DNA of 57,255 bases. Origin: Acidobacteriaceae bacterium (GTDB taxonomy: Bacteria; Acidobacteriota; Terriglobia; Terriglobales; Acidobacteriaceae). The notes under the pieces are model-generated. The model was not told where the DNA came from, made no database searches, and saw only the letters and a list, made by a program, of their open reading frames with translations. Made by a program: the position numbers and the translations under genes. The stretch is from NCBI GenBank assembly GCA_003151335.1, contig PLXE01000075.1, positions 1 through 57,255 of the forward strand. The letters run 5' to 3'. Positions 8,881-19,325 of the stretch are shown here, in pieces (within the stretch, counting starts at the first letter, position 1; every line of letters starts with the position of its first letter).

Positions 8881-10332
8881 ATGCGAATTGCAGTAATCGG
8901 GTCCGGGCACGTGGGGTTGGTCTCGGGAGCCTGCTTTGCCGAGTTAGGCCACGATGTCATCCTGGTCGACAACGATCCCGTGAAGTATGCAGCCCTGCAA
9001 CAAGGCGAATGCCCAATTCACGAGAAGCACGTGCCAGAGTTGTTCCAGCGTCACCGTGGCACCAGGCTCCTGTTTTCCGATGCGCTCGCTGATTCGGTCA
9101 GCAAAGCTGAGGCGATCTTCATCGCAGTCGGCACGCCGCCCGACATCAATGGCGAGGCCGATCTTTCCTACGTTGAATCGGTCGCGCGCGAAATTGCGTC
9201 TGTCATCAAGGAGTACAAAATCATCGTTGGTAAGAGCACCGTGCCTGTGTACACCAGTGAATGGGTGCGCAAGGTCATGCTGCTCAACGGCGCTTCCGCC
9301 AGCCTGTTCGATGTTGCCTCCAATCCTGAGTTCTTGCGCGAAGGCACGGCGGTCACCGATTTCCTCTATCCTGATCGCATCGTAATTGGCACCGACAACG
9401 ACGCCTGCGCGGAACGTCTGCGCCTTATTTATCAGCCGTTGCTCGACGGAAGCTACTATCGGCGGGTTGATTCCCTGTTCCCGCACAAACTGGTCAAGTC
9501 CCCGCCTCCCTTCCTTGTGACCACCGCCAAGAGCGCTGAATTGATTAAGTACGCCTCCAATGCCTTCCTGGCGATGAAGATCAGTTTCATCAACGCGGTC
9601 GCTGCTATTTGTGAATCCGTGGGTGCCGATGTGGACCAGGTGCGCGAAGGTATCGGTTCCGATTCGCGCATAGGGCGGCAGTTTCTAAGTCCCGGCATCG
9701 GCTACGGCGGCTCGTGTTTTCCCAAGGACCTGTCTGCCTATCGCGCCGTGGCTCGAGAATGTGGTTACGATTTTCGCCTGCTCGAGGAAGTCATGCGCAT
9801 TAACAACGAGCAGCGTGAGCGTTTTCTGCGCAAAGTGCGGAGTGTGCTGTGGACCTTGAAAGGCAAACGGCTCGCCGTATTAGGGCTGGCATTCAAAGGC
9901 GGCACTGACGATGTCAGAGAATCCCCAGCCGTCTCGGTGGTGCGTTCGCTCCTGGACGAGGGCTGCAAGATTCAAGCCTACGATCCGGCCGCAGCCCAGA
10001 ATGCGCGTGAGTTGCTGGGCACGCAAAACATCCAATACGCAACCTCAGCCATGGAAGCTGCCAGGGACGCCGACGCGTTGCTGGTGCTCACCGACTGGGA
10101 AGAATTTCGCACAATTGATCTCGATCGCTTGCGTGAATTGTTGAGATACCCGATCGTGATTGACGGACGCAATCTGTTCAGCCCGGCCACGATGGCAGAG
10201 CATGGATTCACTTACACCAGCGTAGGTCGTGGCGATGTGTACCACCAGGCCGGCAGCGCTCAAAAGTCGCCGGCTGCCGCCAAGAAGTCCGTGGACGCAC
10301 AGCCAGACGCGGATGCCGTTAAGACGCCTTAG
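8881..10332 (+). CDS. ugd: UDP-glucose 6-dehydrogenase
   Basis: This NAD-dependent enzyme oxidises UDP-glucose twice to UDP-glucuronate. The 483-residue product has the N-terminal Rossmann motif VIGSGHVGLVSG and the VGTPPDINGEADLSYV and NPEFLREGTAV segments. Its catalytic Cys279 sits in GYGGSCFPKDL, and a C-terminal UDP-binding domain has GLAFKGGTDDVRESPA. The last 30 residues are an Ala/Lys/Pro-rich tail beyond the usual family length. The ATG at 8881 is preceded by GGAG at a good distance. With pgm at 15.3 kb it could complete a glucose-6-P to glucose-1-P to UDP-glucose to UDP-glucuronate route, the UTP-glucose pyrophosphorylase being elsewhere. Confidence 0.95.
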   Translation: MRIAVIGSGHVGLVSGACFAELGHDVILVDNDPVKYAALQQGECPIHEKHVPELFQRHRGTRLLFSDALADSVSKAEAIFIAVGTPPDINGEADLSYVESVAREIASVIKEYKIIVGKSTVPVYTSEWVRKVMLLNGASASLFDVASNPEFLREGTAVTDFLYPDRIVIGTDNDACAERLRLIYQPLLDGSYYRRVDSLFPHKLVKSPPPFLVTTAKSAELIKYASNAFLAMKISFINAVAAICESVGADVDQVREGIGSDSRIGRQFLSPGIGYGGSCFPKDLSAYRAVARECGYDFRLLEEVMRINNEQRERFLRKVRSVLWTLKGKRLAVLGLAFKGGTDDVRESPAVSVVRSLLDEGCKIQAYDPAAAQNARELLGTQNIQYATSAMEAARDADALLVLTDWEEFRTIDLDRLRELLRYPIVIDGRNLFSPATMAEHGFTYTSVGRGDVYHQAGSAQKSPAAAKKSVDAQPDADAVKTP

Positions 10333-10354
10333 AGCCTGCTTTGTAGTGCCCGCG

Positions 10355-11800
10355 TCAAAAGAACCGGTACATGAATACGTTGGCCGCACCGCTCTGACGT
10401 TCCATCATGATGACGACAAGCAGTGACGCGGCCGCCCACATGGGCGCTACCCACACCCACCGCTCTCTCACCATCACTTCCAAAATCTCGGAGCGGGTTC
10501 TCAGGCGCTCTGCGTAGCGGTTGAGCGAGTTGATCACGAACAACACCGCCGCGTATGCGATGGCCAGACTCGCGACCAGCAGATACAGGCTTCGGGGGAG
10601 GGCGTGATCAGCGTAGCTTGCTGGTGACGCAACCGCCGCCAGCATCTGAGTCGCTTGCGGCAGTGAATTGGCCCGGAACAAGATCCATCCCGCGCTGATG
10701 AGCGTTATGGTCGCCAGCCACGATATTGGCGTCCAAATCGCGGCGGGCGGTTCCCATTTCAACCTGTGCTGCAAGGCTTGCCATTGCCGGTGCAAAACTA
10801 AAAGTATTCCTTGATAGCTTCCCCATAAAATAAACAAAATACTTCCTTTGTGCCACAACGCAAATATGACCATCGAGATGATCAGCGCCAGGTTCCGCCA
10901 CCACACTTCCCTTCGCAAGACTGCCAGGGGAAGGAACACGTAGTCGCGAATCCAAAACGAAAGCGACATGTGCCAGCGGGTCCAGAAGATCGAGGGCGTG
11001 GTGGAGGCGAACGGCCGGGCAAAGTTTTCCGGCACGGTGAAGCCCAGCATCTGCGCGGCCCCAATGGCGACGTGCGAGTAGCCGGCGAAATCGAAGAACA
11101 GCTGCAAGCCGTAACCAAATGTCAGGCACCAGACGTCGAGCCCGCTCCAGCGAGTCAGATGGTCGAAGCCGCCGTTGATTCCCTCTCCGCCGAGGATGCC
11201 CTTGCCCAGGAGCTGGGCCAACTGCATCATCAGCACCCCGGTCGCAACGCGACACAGCCCACGTCCGATGTCGTGCCTTGAAACAGATTTCTCGGAGCGA
11301 AACTGCGGCAACATTTCCGGCATGCGGCAGATTGGGCCGGAGATCGTGACCGGGAAGAACGCCATGTATAACGCGAACTCCACGAATGACGGATCCAGTT
11401 CCTCTCCGCGATACAGGTCGAGCAGGTAGCTCATCGCCTGAAAAGTCCAGAACGAGATGCCCAGCGGCAGAGCCAGATGAGAAAACTTCTGCAAGGTCGC
11501 AACTGGAATCGAAACTGCGATTCCGGGGATGTACTTGAAGACCGCTAACAGGGCCAGGTTGAACGCGAGGCCGGCCCACAATACCGCCGCCGTAGGTTGC
11601 CGCTTCAGCCATCGGCCCACCAGGAAATTCATCACCGTGGAGACCAGCAGCACCGCCCCGAACCACACGCCCCACGTGAGGTACAGCGCGTAGCTGGCGA
11701 CAAGAAGAACGGCTTGCCGCACTCGGAACGAGCGCATCTTCGCGAATACCAAAAGCAAGATGAGCAGTGCGGCGCCGTACAGCAATCCTGTCAGCAGCAT
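10355..11800 (-). CDS. MBOAT-family membrane O-acyltransferase (AlgI/DltB-like)
   Basis: The 481-residue integral membrane protein has about eleven to twelve helices. The MBOAT core is clear: ALPLGISFWTFQAMSYLLD, FPVTISGPICR, FFDFAGYSHVAIGAAQMLGF, FWTRWHMSLSFWIRDYVFLPL in two parts, and the invariant active-site His317 in FALWHKGS. The family moves an acyl group from a carrier across or into the membrane onto a polysaccharide, teichoic acid or protein. I chose ATG 11800 (MLLTGLLYG) with GAGGG upstream; it lies 10 bp after the SGNH gene stop. It is the last gene of the acyl-AMP ligase, carrier protein, SGNH, MBOAT series and converges on ugd. Confidence 0.88.
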   Translation of the reverse strand: MLLTGLLYGAALLILLLVFAKMRSFRVRQAVLLVASYALYLTWGVWFGAVLLVSTVMNFLVGRWLKRQPTAAVLWAGLAFNLALLAVFKYIPGIAVSIPVATLQKFSHLALPLGISFWTFQAMSYLLDLYRGEELDPSFVEFALYMAFFPVTISGPICRMPEMLPQFRSEKSVSRHDIGRGLCRVATGVLMMQLAQLLGKGILGGEGINGGFDHLTRWSGLDVWCLTFGYGLQLFFDFAGYSHVAIGAAQMLGFTVPENFARPFASTTPSIFWTRWHMSLSFWIRDYVFLPLAVLRREVWWRNLALIISMVIFALWHKGSILFILWGSYQGILLVLHRQWQALQHRLKWEPPAAIWTPISWLATITLISAGWILFRANSLPQATQMLAAVASPASYADHALPRSLYLLVASLAIAYAAVLFVINSLNRYAERLRTRSEILEVMVRERWVWVAPMWAAASLLVVIMMERQSGAANVFMYRFF

Positions 11801-11810
11801 CCCAAATCCC

Positions 11811-13031
11811 TCATGATGGACCGCCCGGATGTTTCGTAGAGCGTTCCGGCCCTTTAGGTTGCTCAGCGGAATCCTGGCTGGAACCCTGCGCTTGACGTTT
11901 TGACACTGGCTTTTCCGCAAGGCTGTCAGCGATGACGCCGGCAGCGATAGCGTCGCCTGCCGAGTTGTAATGCGTGTCCCCGAAGATGAAATGACTCAGG
12001 TACCAGCAGCCGGGCTGAGTCCGCGGGCACTGCTCCTTCACCGCAAACAAAGCCGGAAACAGAGTAATGAAGCGCCGGCACTTGCCTTCACACCATTCGC
12101 GCCAGATGCGCACCTGCCGCGAATCCGCCGAGTCATGCGCGATCTGCGCAGGCCAGGGATAGACAACCACGCTGATCGGAATGTTGCGCTTGGCAAGCTC
12201 CTGCCAGAGCAGGTCCATCTTTGCCTTCTCCCGGGCAATGCCGCCTTCCAATCCCAGCGGCGCATAGCCGGTTTCATAGGGATCGCTATCGGAAACCTTG
12301 CGATACGTCCAGGCCGAGCGCTCCAGGTCGAATTCGTTGCCCCCGTGTCCCAGATCAAGGTGATACCAGCCGAGCCGGACAAGGTTTCGCTCGAAAAACT
12401 CGAAGACGTCATTGGTGAGCAACAGGTGGTCGTTGATACTCCGCCGCAGGCTGGAGTACCAGTTCCCTTTTGTGAGTTTCTGTTTAGTCGTGGCTACCGC
12501 GCCCGACGAATCCACATCATGAAAAAATGCCGCCTCATCCTGCGCATCGGAGAGGTCGATGAAAACAATCGCTTCGTCAAACTCGATGCCGTCGTCGATC
12601 AGCTTTCGCGCTGTGTTGAGGTAGTTAGAGGGCGAGTAACCCTCGACACTGCTATTCAGGAATTCGTATTGCGGGAACGTTGCCGCCACTCGTCCGATGA
12701 AGCTGTCCTGCCAGGCGGTCATTCCCTCCGGGGCAGAGTCGCCTAGGATGAGGACCCGCGGCCGGGCGCTGGTGGCCGGCACATCTCTGGTTCGCTCGTC
12801 GCGGAAGCCTAGACTATTGGTGTTGAACTCGTAAGAGTTTCCCAGCCACGGACGGATACAAGAGCAGTTAGGCTGAAAGGCGAAGCTGCGCACGGGATCG
12901 CGGGCAAAACAAAAACCGTGCGGTCCCCCCGACACGGCTGACCCCAAAATTGTTGCGGTGTAGAAATAATCGAAAGTGACGAATGCGGCAGCGCTGATAA
13001 CCAGAGACGCCAGAAACAAGAGAACCTTCAT
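11811..13031 (-). CDS. SGNH/GDSL-fold membrane-anchored protein partnered with MBOAT (DltD/AlgX-like role)
   Basis: A signal anchor (residues 1-20, MKVLLFLASLVISAAAFVTF) places the rest outside the cytoplasmic membrane. The SGNH fold is indicated by LILGDSAPEG (nucleophile Ser99) near the start of the domain and by DTHYNSAGDAIAAG near the end, which supplies the catalytic Asp and His. An Asn in NSSVEGYSPSNYL suits the oxyanion block. SGNH proteins encoded beside MBOAT genes (DltD, AlgX/AlgJ, PatB) finish or assist acyl transfer in the periplasm. ATG 13031 was chosen because the signal anchor begins there; an ATG at 13142, 5 bp after the carrier-protein stop, would add 37 polar residues and remains possible. 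Confidence 0.78.
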   Translation of the reverse strand: MKVLLFLASLVISAAAFVTFDYFYTATILGSAVSGGPHGFCFARDPVRSFAFQPNCSCIRPWLGNSYEFNTNSLGFRDERTRDVPATSARPRVLILGDSAPEGMTAWQDSFIGRVAATFPQYEFLNSSVEGYSPSNYLNTARKLIDDGIEFDEAIVFIDLSDAQDEAAFFHDVDSSGAVATTKQKLTKGNWYSSLRRSINDHLLLTNDVFEFFERNLVRLGWYHLDLGHGGNEFDLERSAWTYRKVSDSDPYETGYAPLGLEGGIAREKAKMDLLWQELAKRNIPISVVVYPWPAQIAHDSADSRQVRIWREWCEGKCRRFITLFPALFAVKEQCPRTQPGCWYLSHFIFGDTHYNSAGDAIAAGVIADSLAEKPVSKRQAQGSSQDSAEQPKGPERSTKHPGGPS

Positions 13032-13147
13032 CTCGTGTTGCCCGCCAGGGTGCTTCGAAGGTGAATCCACTTGACCCGCAGTCTGAACCGTGCTCAACGT
13101 CTGCCCTCTTCCCAGTTTCGCTTCGAAGTCCGTGCGTTCCATGGATG

Positions 13148-13399
13148 CTATTTGCGCGGCCGTCCTACACGCTGCGCAGTGGCAAACATCAGCGTAACGG
13201 TGTCCATGTCCTTGGGCTGCACTTTTCCAGGCGGGATGCGCATTTTTGTCAGCTCTTCCAGCTTGAGCAACAAATCCACCAGTGCCATAGAGTCGACAAG
13301 TCCTGAAGATACCAGGGGCGTAGTTTCGTCAATCTCGATTCCCGGCTTGCGGATGACGTAGATGACGTGCTCAATCATCTGTTGCGCTTGCTCAGTCAC
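13148..13399 (-). CDS. Acyl carrier protein
   Basis: This stand-alone 83-residue carrier protein has the phosphopantetheine attachment motif LVSSGLVDSMALVDLLLKLEE split over residues 29-49, with Ser37 as the modified residue. Its ATG overlaps the stop codon of the ligase gene by four bases (ATGA), so the two are translationally coupled and probably work as a ligase/carrier pair. The C-terminus is basic (GRPRK), unlike the very acidic housekeeping AcpP, which supports a dedicated role in the cassette. It resembles DltC in size and position, but the acyl group carried is not known. Confidence 0.88.
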   Translation of the reverse strand: MTEQAQQMIEHVIYVIRKPGIEIDETTPLVSSGLVDSMALVDLLLKLEELTKMRIPPGKVQPKDMDTVTLMFATAQRVGRPRK

Positions 13400-15117
13400 C
13401 GATTGGCTTTCTCCTCTTGCCCTGGATTAAGTTCGGGATGCTCCTTCAGCAACTTCTCCCGGGTGGCGAAGCGGGCTGGCTTCCCCGCCGTGCTCTTTAC
13501 GATCCATTTCGGCGGCTTCAGAAGAATGGTTCGAACGGCCACGCCACTGCTCGCCACCACCCGGCTGCGGATCTCGCGTTCAAGGGCAACCGCAGTTTCG
13601 AGCAGCTCTTCCCGCTCCACTTCCGCCACCACGATGATCTCCTCCGTGCCAAGATCAGGATTGTACAGGCCCAGCGCGACCGCTCGTCCGTCATGAATCG
13701 CGGGGTGGCTGCACACGGCTTCTTCGATATCTTGCGGATAAATGTTTTCACCCCCGATGATGAGCAGGTCCTTCTTGCGGCCAACCACATAGAGTTCGCC
13801 GTCAAGCGAGAAACCCAGGTCGCCCGAGTGGTACCAGCCATCCACGATCGCCTTGGAGGTGAGGTCCGGGCGGTTGTAGTAGCCCTCGAACATACAATCG
13901 GATTTTATGAGAATCTCGCTGACCCCGCCTTGAGGAAGGAGCGCACCGGTATCCGAGATGATACGCACTTCATGGTTGGGCAACAGACGGCCCGAGGATA
14001 CGAACGACAATGCGCCGGGAGCTTCTTCCGTGACCGGCGCGATAAAGTGTTCGGCGCGAAACCGCAACCCATCCGCCCAAATGCGCTCGGGAGGGCGATG
14101 GATGTCCGACTGCGTCACCGCAAAGACGTTTTCCGCCATTGCGTAAGACGATTGCAGCGCCTCACGTTTCAACCCAATCGAAGCAAAAGCGCGATAGAAC
14201 TCGTCCATGCTAGCGGCCCGCACCGGTTCCGAGCAATTGATCAGCGCGCGCGCCGATGAGAGGTCGTACTGCGGCCAGCGGCTTGGCGATGTTCGGCGAG
14301 GAACGAACTGAAAGGCGAAGTTGGGCAGCCAGGCCAGCGTGCACTTGTACTCGCTGAGGATCTGCAACATGGTTTCCGGGTGCATTACCCAGTCCAACGG
14401 CGACTGCATCACGACGGGCATATGGCAGACCATGGGCAGGATGAAACAGGCAATCAACCCCATGTCATGGTAAAGCGGCAGCCAGCTATAAACGCGGTCG
14501 TTACCACCGTCGATCTTCAGCACCTCGGCGAGAGATCTCAGTTGGCGCAGCACGGCAGCGTGGGTCAGCGCCACGCCCTTCTGCAGGCCGGTCGTGCCCG
14601 CCGAATGTTGGATGAACGCGAGGCTCTCGGGCTGATTCCCCGCGTCGGGCAACTCGTCATCTCTGCCATCTGCCGTGGTATCGCCAGCGCGGACCAGCGT
14701 TGTCCCCTCGCCGAGTGCGACGTGCCCGAGCATCTCTTCGGGAAACTCTTGATCGATGACGACCACGCGCGCCCTGAGGTTTGCCGTCACGCCGGCAAGC
14801 CCGAAGCTATATTTTGCCGGCTCAACCTTGAAGTTGGGATAGGCAAGGATGGCCGGCACCGCGCCCAGCATCATCGCCCCCACGAAGATGGTCATCGTTG
14901 GAATGCCCTGCGACATGATGACCACCACGCGATCGCCCGCTCTTACCCCATGATCGCGGAGCAGTGCGGCGTGTAAGCGGGCGCGGCGGCGAAACTCGCC
15001 AAAGGTCACGGTTTCGCGCGTGTCTTCGTCAAGCCATGCGGTGACGAAGGGACGGCTCGCGGGAGCGCAGTTGAGGGCGTCGATGAGAGTGCGGTATTCG
15101 GTCGCAATCATGCCCAT
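13396..15117 (-). CDS. Acyl-AMP ligase (FAAL / FadD-like, ANL superfamily)
   Basis: About 573 residues. It activates a carboxylic acid as acyl-AMP and, from context, loads it on the neighbouring carrier protein. Visible ANL motifs are FIQHSAGTTGLQKGVALTH (phosphate loop), WLPLYHDMGLI, SSYAMAENVFAV, GWYHSGDLGF, GRKKDLLIIGGENIYPQDIE and the C-terminal catalytic Lys region VKSTAGKPAR. WLPLYHDMGLI and the overall pattern are typical of fatty-acyl-AMP ligases rather than of D-alanine ligases such as DltA. The start is ATG 15117 or ATG 15111; a longer in-frame extension to 15186 has no better support. It begins the minus-strand cassette and is about 160 bp downstream of pgm. Confidence 0.85.
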   Translation of the reverse strand: MGMIATEYRTLIDALNCAPASRPFVTAWLDEDTRETVTFGEFRRRARLHAALLRDHGVRAGDRVVVIMSQGIPTMTIFVGAMMLGAVPAILAYPNFKVEPAKYSFGLAGVTANLRARVVVIDQEFPEEMLGHVALGEGTTLVRAGDTTADGRDDELPDAGNQPESLAFIQHSAGTTGLQKGVALTHAAVLRQLRSLAEVLKIDGGNDRVYSWLPLYHDMGLIACFILPMVCHMPVVMQSPLDWVMHPETMLQILSEYKCTLAWLPNFAFQFVPRRTSPSRWPQYDLSSARALINCSEPVRAASMDEFYRAFASIGLKREALQSSYAMAENVFAVTQSDIHRPPERIWADGLRFRAEHFIAPVTEEAPGALSFVSSGRLLPNHEVRIISDTGALLPQGGVSEILIKSDCMFEGYYNRPDLTSKAIVDGWYHSGDLGFSLDGELYVVGRKKDLLIIGGENIYPQDIEEAVCSHPAIHDGRAVALGLYNPDLGTEEIIVVAEVEREELLETAVALEREIRSRVVASSGVAVRTILLKPPKWIVKSTAGKPARFATREKLLKEHPELNPGQEEKANR

Positions 15118-15278
15118 CTCAAAATTGGCAACACGCAAGGATCTCCGGCGCTGCAAGTGCGTTTTGCTGACTGACGAGCTGCGCACCAGCGGCGTAAATC
15201 ATCCTGCTAAGTTTATCTGATCGTCGAATTGATTCCGAGATCGTCGGCTGGGTCGATTGCAGAACTCTGCGGCTCAGA

Positions 15279-16943
15279 TCACACCAGTGCGTTATTCACC
15301 ATCTGCTGGGCTTCTTGCACGATCGCGTCCAGGTGGGTTTGGTCTTTGAAACTCTCCGCGTAGATCTTGTAAATGTTCTCCGTCCCGGAGGGCCGGGCGG
15401 CAAACCATCCGTTGGCAGCGACAACTTTCAGCCCGCCAATTGGGGCGTTGTTGCCGGGAGCGCGCGTTAGCTTTGCGATGATGGGCTCGCCCGCCAGGTA
15501 CAGTTCCTTTACCGACTCGGGTGAAAGTTTTTCCAGCGTGGCCTTCTGCTGAGGTGTCGCCGGTGCGTCAATGCGCGTGTAAAGCGCTGAGCCGAACTCC
15601 GCCGTCAGTTCGCGATAATGTTCGCCCGGATCTTTGCCGGTGCGGGCGGTGATTTCAGCGGCCAGCAAGTTCATGATCAGACCGTCCTTGTCGGTCGTCC
15701 ACACAGTGCCGTCGCGCCGCAGGAAGCTTGCACCTGCGCTCTCTTCTCCGCCAAAACAGAACGAACCGTCGAACAGCCCCGGCGCGAACCACTTGAAGCC
15801 CACCGGGGTTTCGCACAGGCGACGGCCAAGCCTGTTCACCACGCGATCGATCATGCTACTGCTGACCAGGGTTTTGCCGACCGCGGCATCCGCTGCCCAG
15901 CGCTCGCGATGGGTGAGCAGGTATTGAATCGCAACCGCCAGGTAGTGATTCGGATTCATCAATCCGGCAGCGGGCGTGACGATGCCGTACCGGTCCGAAT
16001 CAGGGTCGTTGGCGAAGGCCACCTGGTACCGATCTTTGAGGCCGACGAGCCCCGCCATCGCGTACGGGCTGGAGCAGTCCATGCGAATCTTGCCGTCGTG
16101 GTCCACGGTCATGAACGAAAACGTTGGATCAAGCTTCGGATTTACGACGTCAATGTGCAGTCCATAGACCGCATTAATCGGCTCCCAGTAAGGCCCAGCG
16201 GCGCCGCCGAGTGGATCGACGCCCAACTTCAGATCAGCCGAGCGAATCGCCTCCATATCGATGACGTTGTGCAAATCCTCGACATAAGGCAGCACGAAGT
16301 CTTGCTGGTGTGTCGTAGCAGCCTTGAGGGCCGCAGAGGACGGCACACGCTTCACACCGGAATTCGAGGCCCGCAACAACTCATTGGCGCGGTCTTCGAC
16401 CCAACTCGTAATGTCTGTATCCGCCGGCCCGCCGTTGGTCGGATTGTACTTGAAACCTCCATCCTCCGGTGGATTGTGCGACGGGGTGACAACAATGCCA
16501 TCGGCCAAGTGTTCCTTGCGACCTCGGTTTTGAACCAGAATGGCATGAGAAATGGAGGGCGTCGGAGTAACACCGTCGTCGCACTGGATTATTGTTTCGA
16601 CATTGTTGGCGGCCAGAACTTCAAGCGCGGTGCGTTGTGCTGGCGCCGACAGCGCATGTGTGTCCTTGCCCATATAGAGCCGGCCATCGATTCCCCGGCT
16701 GCGACGATAGTCGCAAATGGCCTGAGTGATGGCCAGGATGTGCGCCTCGGTGAAGGTTCCGTGGAGCGATGACCCTCGGTGGCCGCTAGTCCCGAAGCTG
16801 ACCATCTGGGTGGGATCGCTTACGTCGGGCTTACGCTCAAAGTATTCCGCTTCGAGCCGGGCGACATCGACGAGGATCTCCTTCGGCGCCGGCTTGCCTG
16901 CCAGTGGGGAGATCGTCACCCGCCTGTTTGATTCACCAGTCAT
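15279..16943 (-). CDS. pgm: Phosphoglucomutase (alpha-D-glucose phosphate-specific)
   Basis: This 554-residue enzyme interconverts glucose 6-phosphate and glucose 1-phosphate. It has the N-terminal [13 protein letters not shown], the phosphoserine loop [13 protein letters not shown] (Ser155), the metal loop [12 protein letters not shown], the sugar-specificity loop [11 protein letters not shown] and the C-terminal phosphate-binding [16 protein letters not shown]. The length is normal for the bacterial Pgm type. The ATG at 16943 overlaps the pgl stop by four bases, giving tight coupling of pgl and pgm. Glucose 1-phosphate supply fits the envelope sugar genes nearby. Confidence 0.95.
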   Translation of the reverse strand: MTGESNRRVTISPLAGKPAPKEILVDVARLEAEYFERKPDVSDPTQMVSFGTSGHRGSSLHGTFTEAHILAITQAICDYRRSRGIDGRLYMGKDTHALSAPAQRTALEVLAANNVETIIQCDDGVTPTPSISHAILVQNRGRKEHLADGIVVTPSHNPPEDGGFKYNPTNGGPADTDITSWVEDRANELLRASNSGVKRVPSSAALKAATTHQQDFVLPYVEDLHNVIDMEAIRSADLKLGVDPLGGAAGPYWEPINAVYGLHIDVVNPKLDPTFSFMTVDHDGKIRMDCSSPYAMAGLVGLKDRYQVAFANDPDSDRYGIVTPAAGLMNPNHYLAVAIQYLLTHRERWAADAAVGKTLVSSSMIDRVVNRLGRRLCETPVGFKWFAPGLFDGSFCFGGEESAGASFLRRDGTVWTTDKDGLIMNLLAAEITARTGKDPGEHYRELTAEFGSALYTRIDAPATPQQKATLEKLSPESVKELYLAGEPIIAKLTRAPGNNAPIGGLKVVAANGWFAARPSGTENIYKIYAESFKDQTHLDAIVQEAQQMVNNALV

Positions 16944-17656
16944 TCGTCTATCAGTTCCGCTATCGACTTCACGTTAGCTGCGGCCGCGCGATCGGCGAGC
17001 ACCACTGCCTGGTCGCGGCTGATGCGGCCGGCGGGAATGGTGGTGTCGCCTTCGAGCAAACGCGGCAACATCGCAACCTTATCACTGCCGGTCATCAACC
17101 ATAAGATGTGTCGCGAGCGATTCAGAACGGGATAGGTCAACGTCATGCGACGCCTGCCCATGTACACACCGGTCAGCCCAACGTCAGCATCGGTGATGTC
17201 GAGAACAGGGTCTCCAGGCACGAGCGAGGCCGTGTGGCCGTCGGGTCCCATGCCCAGGTGCGCCAGATCCAGTACCGGCGGCGATCCGGCAACCTGCCCC
17301 AGGGTTCGCGCATATTGTTTGGCAGCCGCCTCCAGGTCGGGCGATTCCACCGGCATGGCATAGATTTGCTGCGGAGGCAGGGGCGCGTGTTCCAGCAGGC
17401 TGGCGCTCAGATGCGCCAAGTTGCGATCCGGATCTCCGGCAGGTGCAATGCGTTCGTCAACCTGGAAGACATGCACGTCTCTCCAGGGCACCTCTTCGCC
17501 CGCGAGTGCGCGCAACATGATCCATGGCGTCTTGCCGCCACTGACCGCCATGATAAAGCGCCCACGGGCAGCAACCGCAGCGCGCGCATCTGCCGCAATG
17601 ACCGCCGCCGCGGCCCGTGCCACCGCCTCGGCATCCGCAAACACTTCCAGCCTCAT
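16940..17656 (-). CDS. pgl: 6-phosphogluconolactonase
   Basis: The 238-residue protein belongs to the Pgl/NagB-like (DevB) family, which hydrolyses 6-phosphogluconolactone in the oxidative pentose phosphate pathway. Family segments are ALSGG-type [38 protein letters not shown] and the catalytic-region [15 protein letters not shown]. It uses the ATG at 17656 and overlaps pgm by four bases. No zwf or gnd gene is in the window. The pair probably forms one transcription unit that may read on into the acyl-transfer cassette. Confidence 0.93.
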   Translation of the reverse strand: MRLEVFADAEAVARAAAAVIAADARAAVAARGRFIMAVSGGKTPWIMLRALAGEEVPWRDVHVFQVDERIAPAGDPDRNLAHLSASLLEHAPLPPQQIYAMPVESPDLEAAAKQYARTLGQVAGSPPVLDLAHLGMGPDGHTASLVPGDPVLDITDADVGLTGVYMGRRRMTLTYPVLNRSRHILWLMTGSDKVAMLPRLLEGDTTIPAGRISRDQAVVLADRAAAANVKSIAELIDE

Positions 17657-17790
17657 TCAGCTTCTCCATGGTGAGTTACAGACAAGCGCAGGAACATACC
17701 AACCTGAGTGGCTGCACGCTGCAAATCGCCAACCGCATTCTATTATCTCTGCGGTTGCGACGGAGAAGGGGAACGATGATCTTTAAGATC

Positions 17791-17827
17791 AAAAAAACTC
17801 CTGCCGCAGCGTTTGCCACGGCAGGAG
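17791..17827 (-). terminator. Rho-independent terminator of glnA
   Basis: A perfect 9-bp stem (17798-17806 with 17819-17827, CTCCTGCCG and its complement) is followed, in the minus direction, by seven T residues (17791-17797). It lies 74 bp after the glnA stop and before pgl, so it separates the two units. Confidence 0.85.
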
Positions 17828-17900
17828 CCATACTAGTTTTGCACACGGCTCGCACGCGCACGAAAGTACGCCAACGCAAGCTCCCCTCCGAAGGTCCAAA

Positions 17901-19325
17901 CTAGATGTCGTAGTACATCTGAAACTCGTAGGGATGCGGACGCAGCCGCATGGCGTTCACTTCCTTCTCGCGCTTGTAGTCGATGTACGTGTTCAGCATC
18001 TCCTCGGTGAAAACGTCGCCCTTGAGCAGGAACTGATAATCGCGCGCCAGCGCGTCCAATGCGTTTTCCAGCGATCCCGGCATGGACGGGACCTTCGCCA
18101 GTTCCTCCGGACCCAGATCGTAGATGTCCTTATCCAGCGGCTGACCCGGATCGATCTTATTCTCGATGCCATCGAGGCCCGCCATCAGCATCGCCGAGAA
18201 GGCGAGGTACGGATTGCAACTGGGATCGGGCGGCCGGAACTCCACGCGCTTGGCTTTGGGTGAAGCGGAATACATCGGAATGCGACACGCCGCCGAACGA
18301 TTGCGACGGGAATAGGCCAGGTTCACCGGGGCCTCAAAGCCCGGCACCAGACGTTTGTAGGAGTTAGTGGTGGGCGCAATGATGGCCGACAAGGCCGGCC
18401 CGTGCTTGATCAGTCCGCCGATGTACCACAACGCCATCTGCGACAAGCCCGCATAGCCGTCCCCGGCGAACAGCGGCTTGCCTGCCTTCCACAGCGACTG
18501 GTGGGTGTGCATGCCGCTGCCGTTGTCCTGAAAGAGCGGCTTGGGCATGAAGGTCACCGTCTTGCCGTATTGGTTGGCGACGTTCTTCACGATGTACTTA
18601 TAGAGCATCATGGCATCGGCCGACTTGATCAGCGAATCGAACTGCAGATCGATTTCGGTCTGCCCGCCGGTGGCAACCTCATGATGATGGCACTCCACCG
18701 TGAGGCCGCAGTTCTGCATGGTCATCGCCATCTCGGTGCGCAGGTCCTGATAGTGGTCGGTCGGAGGCACCGGGAAGTAGCCTTCCTTGTAGCGTGGGCG
18801 GTAGCCCAGGTTGTTCTCGACGCGTCCGGAATTCCAGCGGCCTTCTTCGGCGTCGATGAAGTAATAGCCCTCGTGTTCGTTCTGGTCGAAGCGCACGTTG
18901 TCGAAGATGAAGAACTCCGCTTCGGCGCCGAAGTAGGCGGTATCGGCAAGGCCAGTGGAAGCCAGATACATCTCGGCCTTGGTGGCGATGTAGCGCGGAT
19001 CACGGTCGTAGCGTTGCTTGGTGACGGGATCGATCACGTCGCACACCATCACCATGGTCGGGACCTCGGTGAAGGGATCGAGTATGTACTTGCTGGCATC
19101 GGGAATGAGCAGCATGTCGCTCTCATGAATGGCCGCCCAGCCGCGGATCGACGAGCCGTCCATGCCAAAGCCTTCCTCAAACGACGATTCGCTCAGTTGG
19201 CCGATAGGATAAGAGACGTGATGCCACAGTCCGGGGAGATCGGTGAAGCGCAGATCGAGCACTTGCACGTTGTTCTCCTTGACAAATGCCAGGACTGCTT
19301 TCGGATCAGGCTTGGTATCAGCCAT
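17901..19325 (-). CDS. glnA: Glutamine synthetase, type I
   Basis: The 474-residue enzyme condenses glutamate and ammonia with ATP. Family signatures include [28 protein letters not shown], the EAEFFIFD metal-binding segment, [15 protein letters not shown], the [16 protein letters not shown] region and [11 protein letters not shown] chose ATG 19325 because AAGGAG is nine bases upstream; the frame is open 72 codons further but without family similarity. A LysR regulator is divergent, and the 477-bp space between them is the likely control region. A strong terminator follows the gene. Confidence 0.95.
   Translation of the reverse strand: MADTKPDPKAVLAFVKENNVQVLDLRFTDLPGLWHHVSYPIGQLSESSFEEGFGMDGSSIRGWAAIHESDMLLIPDASKYILDPFTEVPTMVMVCDVIDPVTKQRYDRDPRYIATKAEMYLASTGLADTAYFGAEAEFFIFDNVRFDQNEHEGYYFIDAEEGRWNSGRVENNLGYRPRYKEGYFPVPPTDHYQDLRTEMAMTMQNCGLTVECHHHEVATGGQTEIDLQFDSLIKSADAMMLYKYIVKNVANQYGKTVTFMPKPLFQDNGSGMHTHQSLWKAGKPLFAGDGYAGLSQMALWYIGGLIKHGPALSAIIAPTTNSYKRLVPGFEAPVNLAYSRRNRSAACRIPMYSASPKAKRVEFRPPDPSCNPYLAFSAMLMAGLDGIENKIDPGQPLDKDIYDLGPEELAKVPSMPGSLENALDALARDYQFLLKGDVFTEEMLNTYIDYKREKEVNAMRLRPHPYEFQMYYDI

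Noticed and set aside
15618-16772. 384-codon plus-strand frame opposite pgm
   Set aside because: It is a mirror frame of a well-supported gene.
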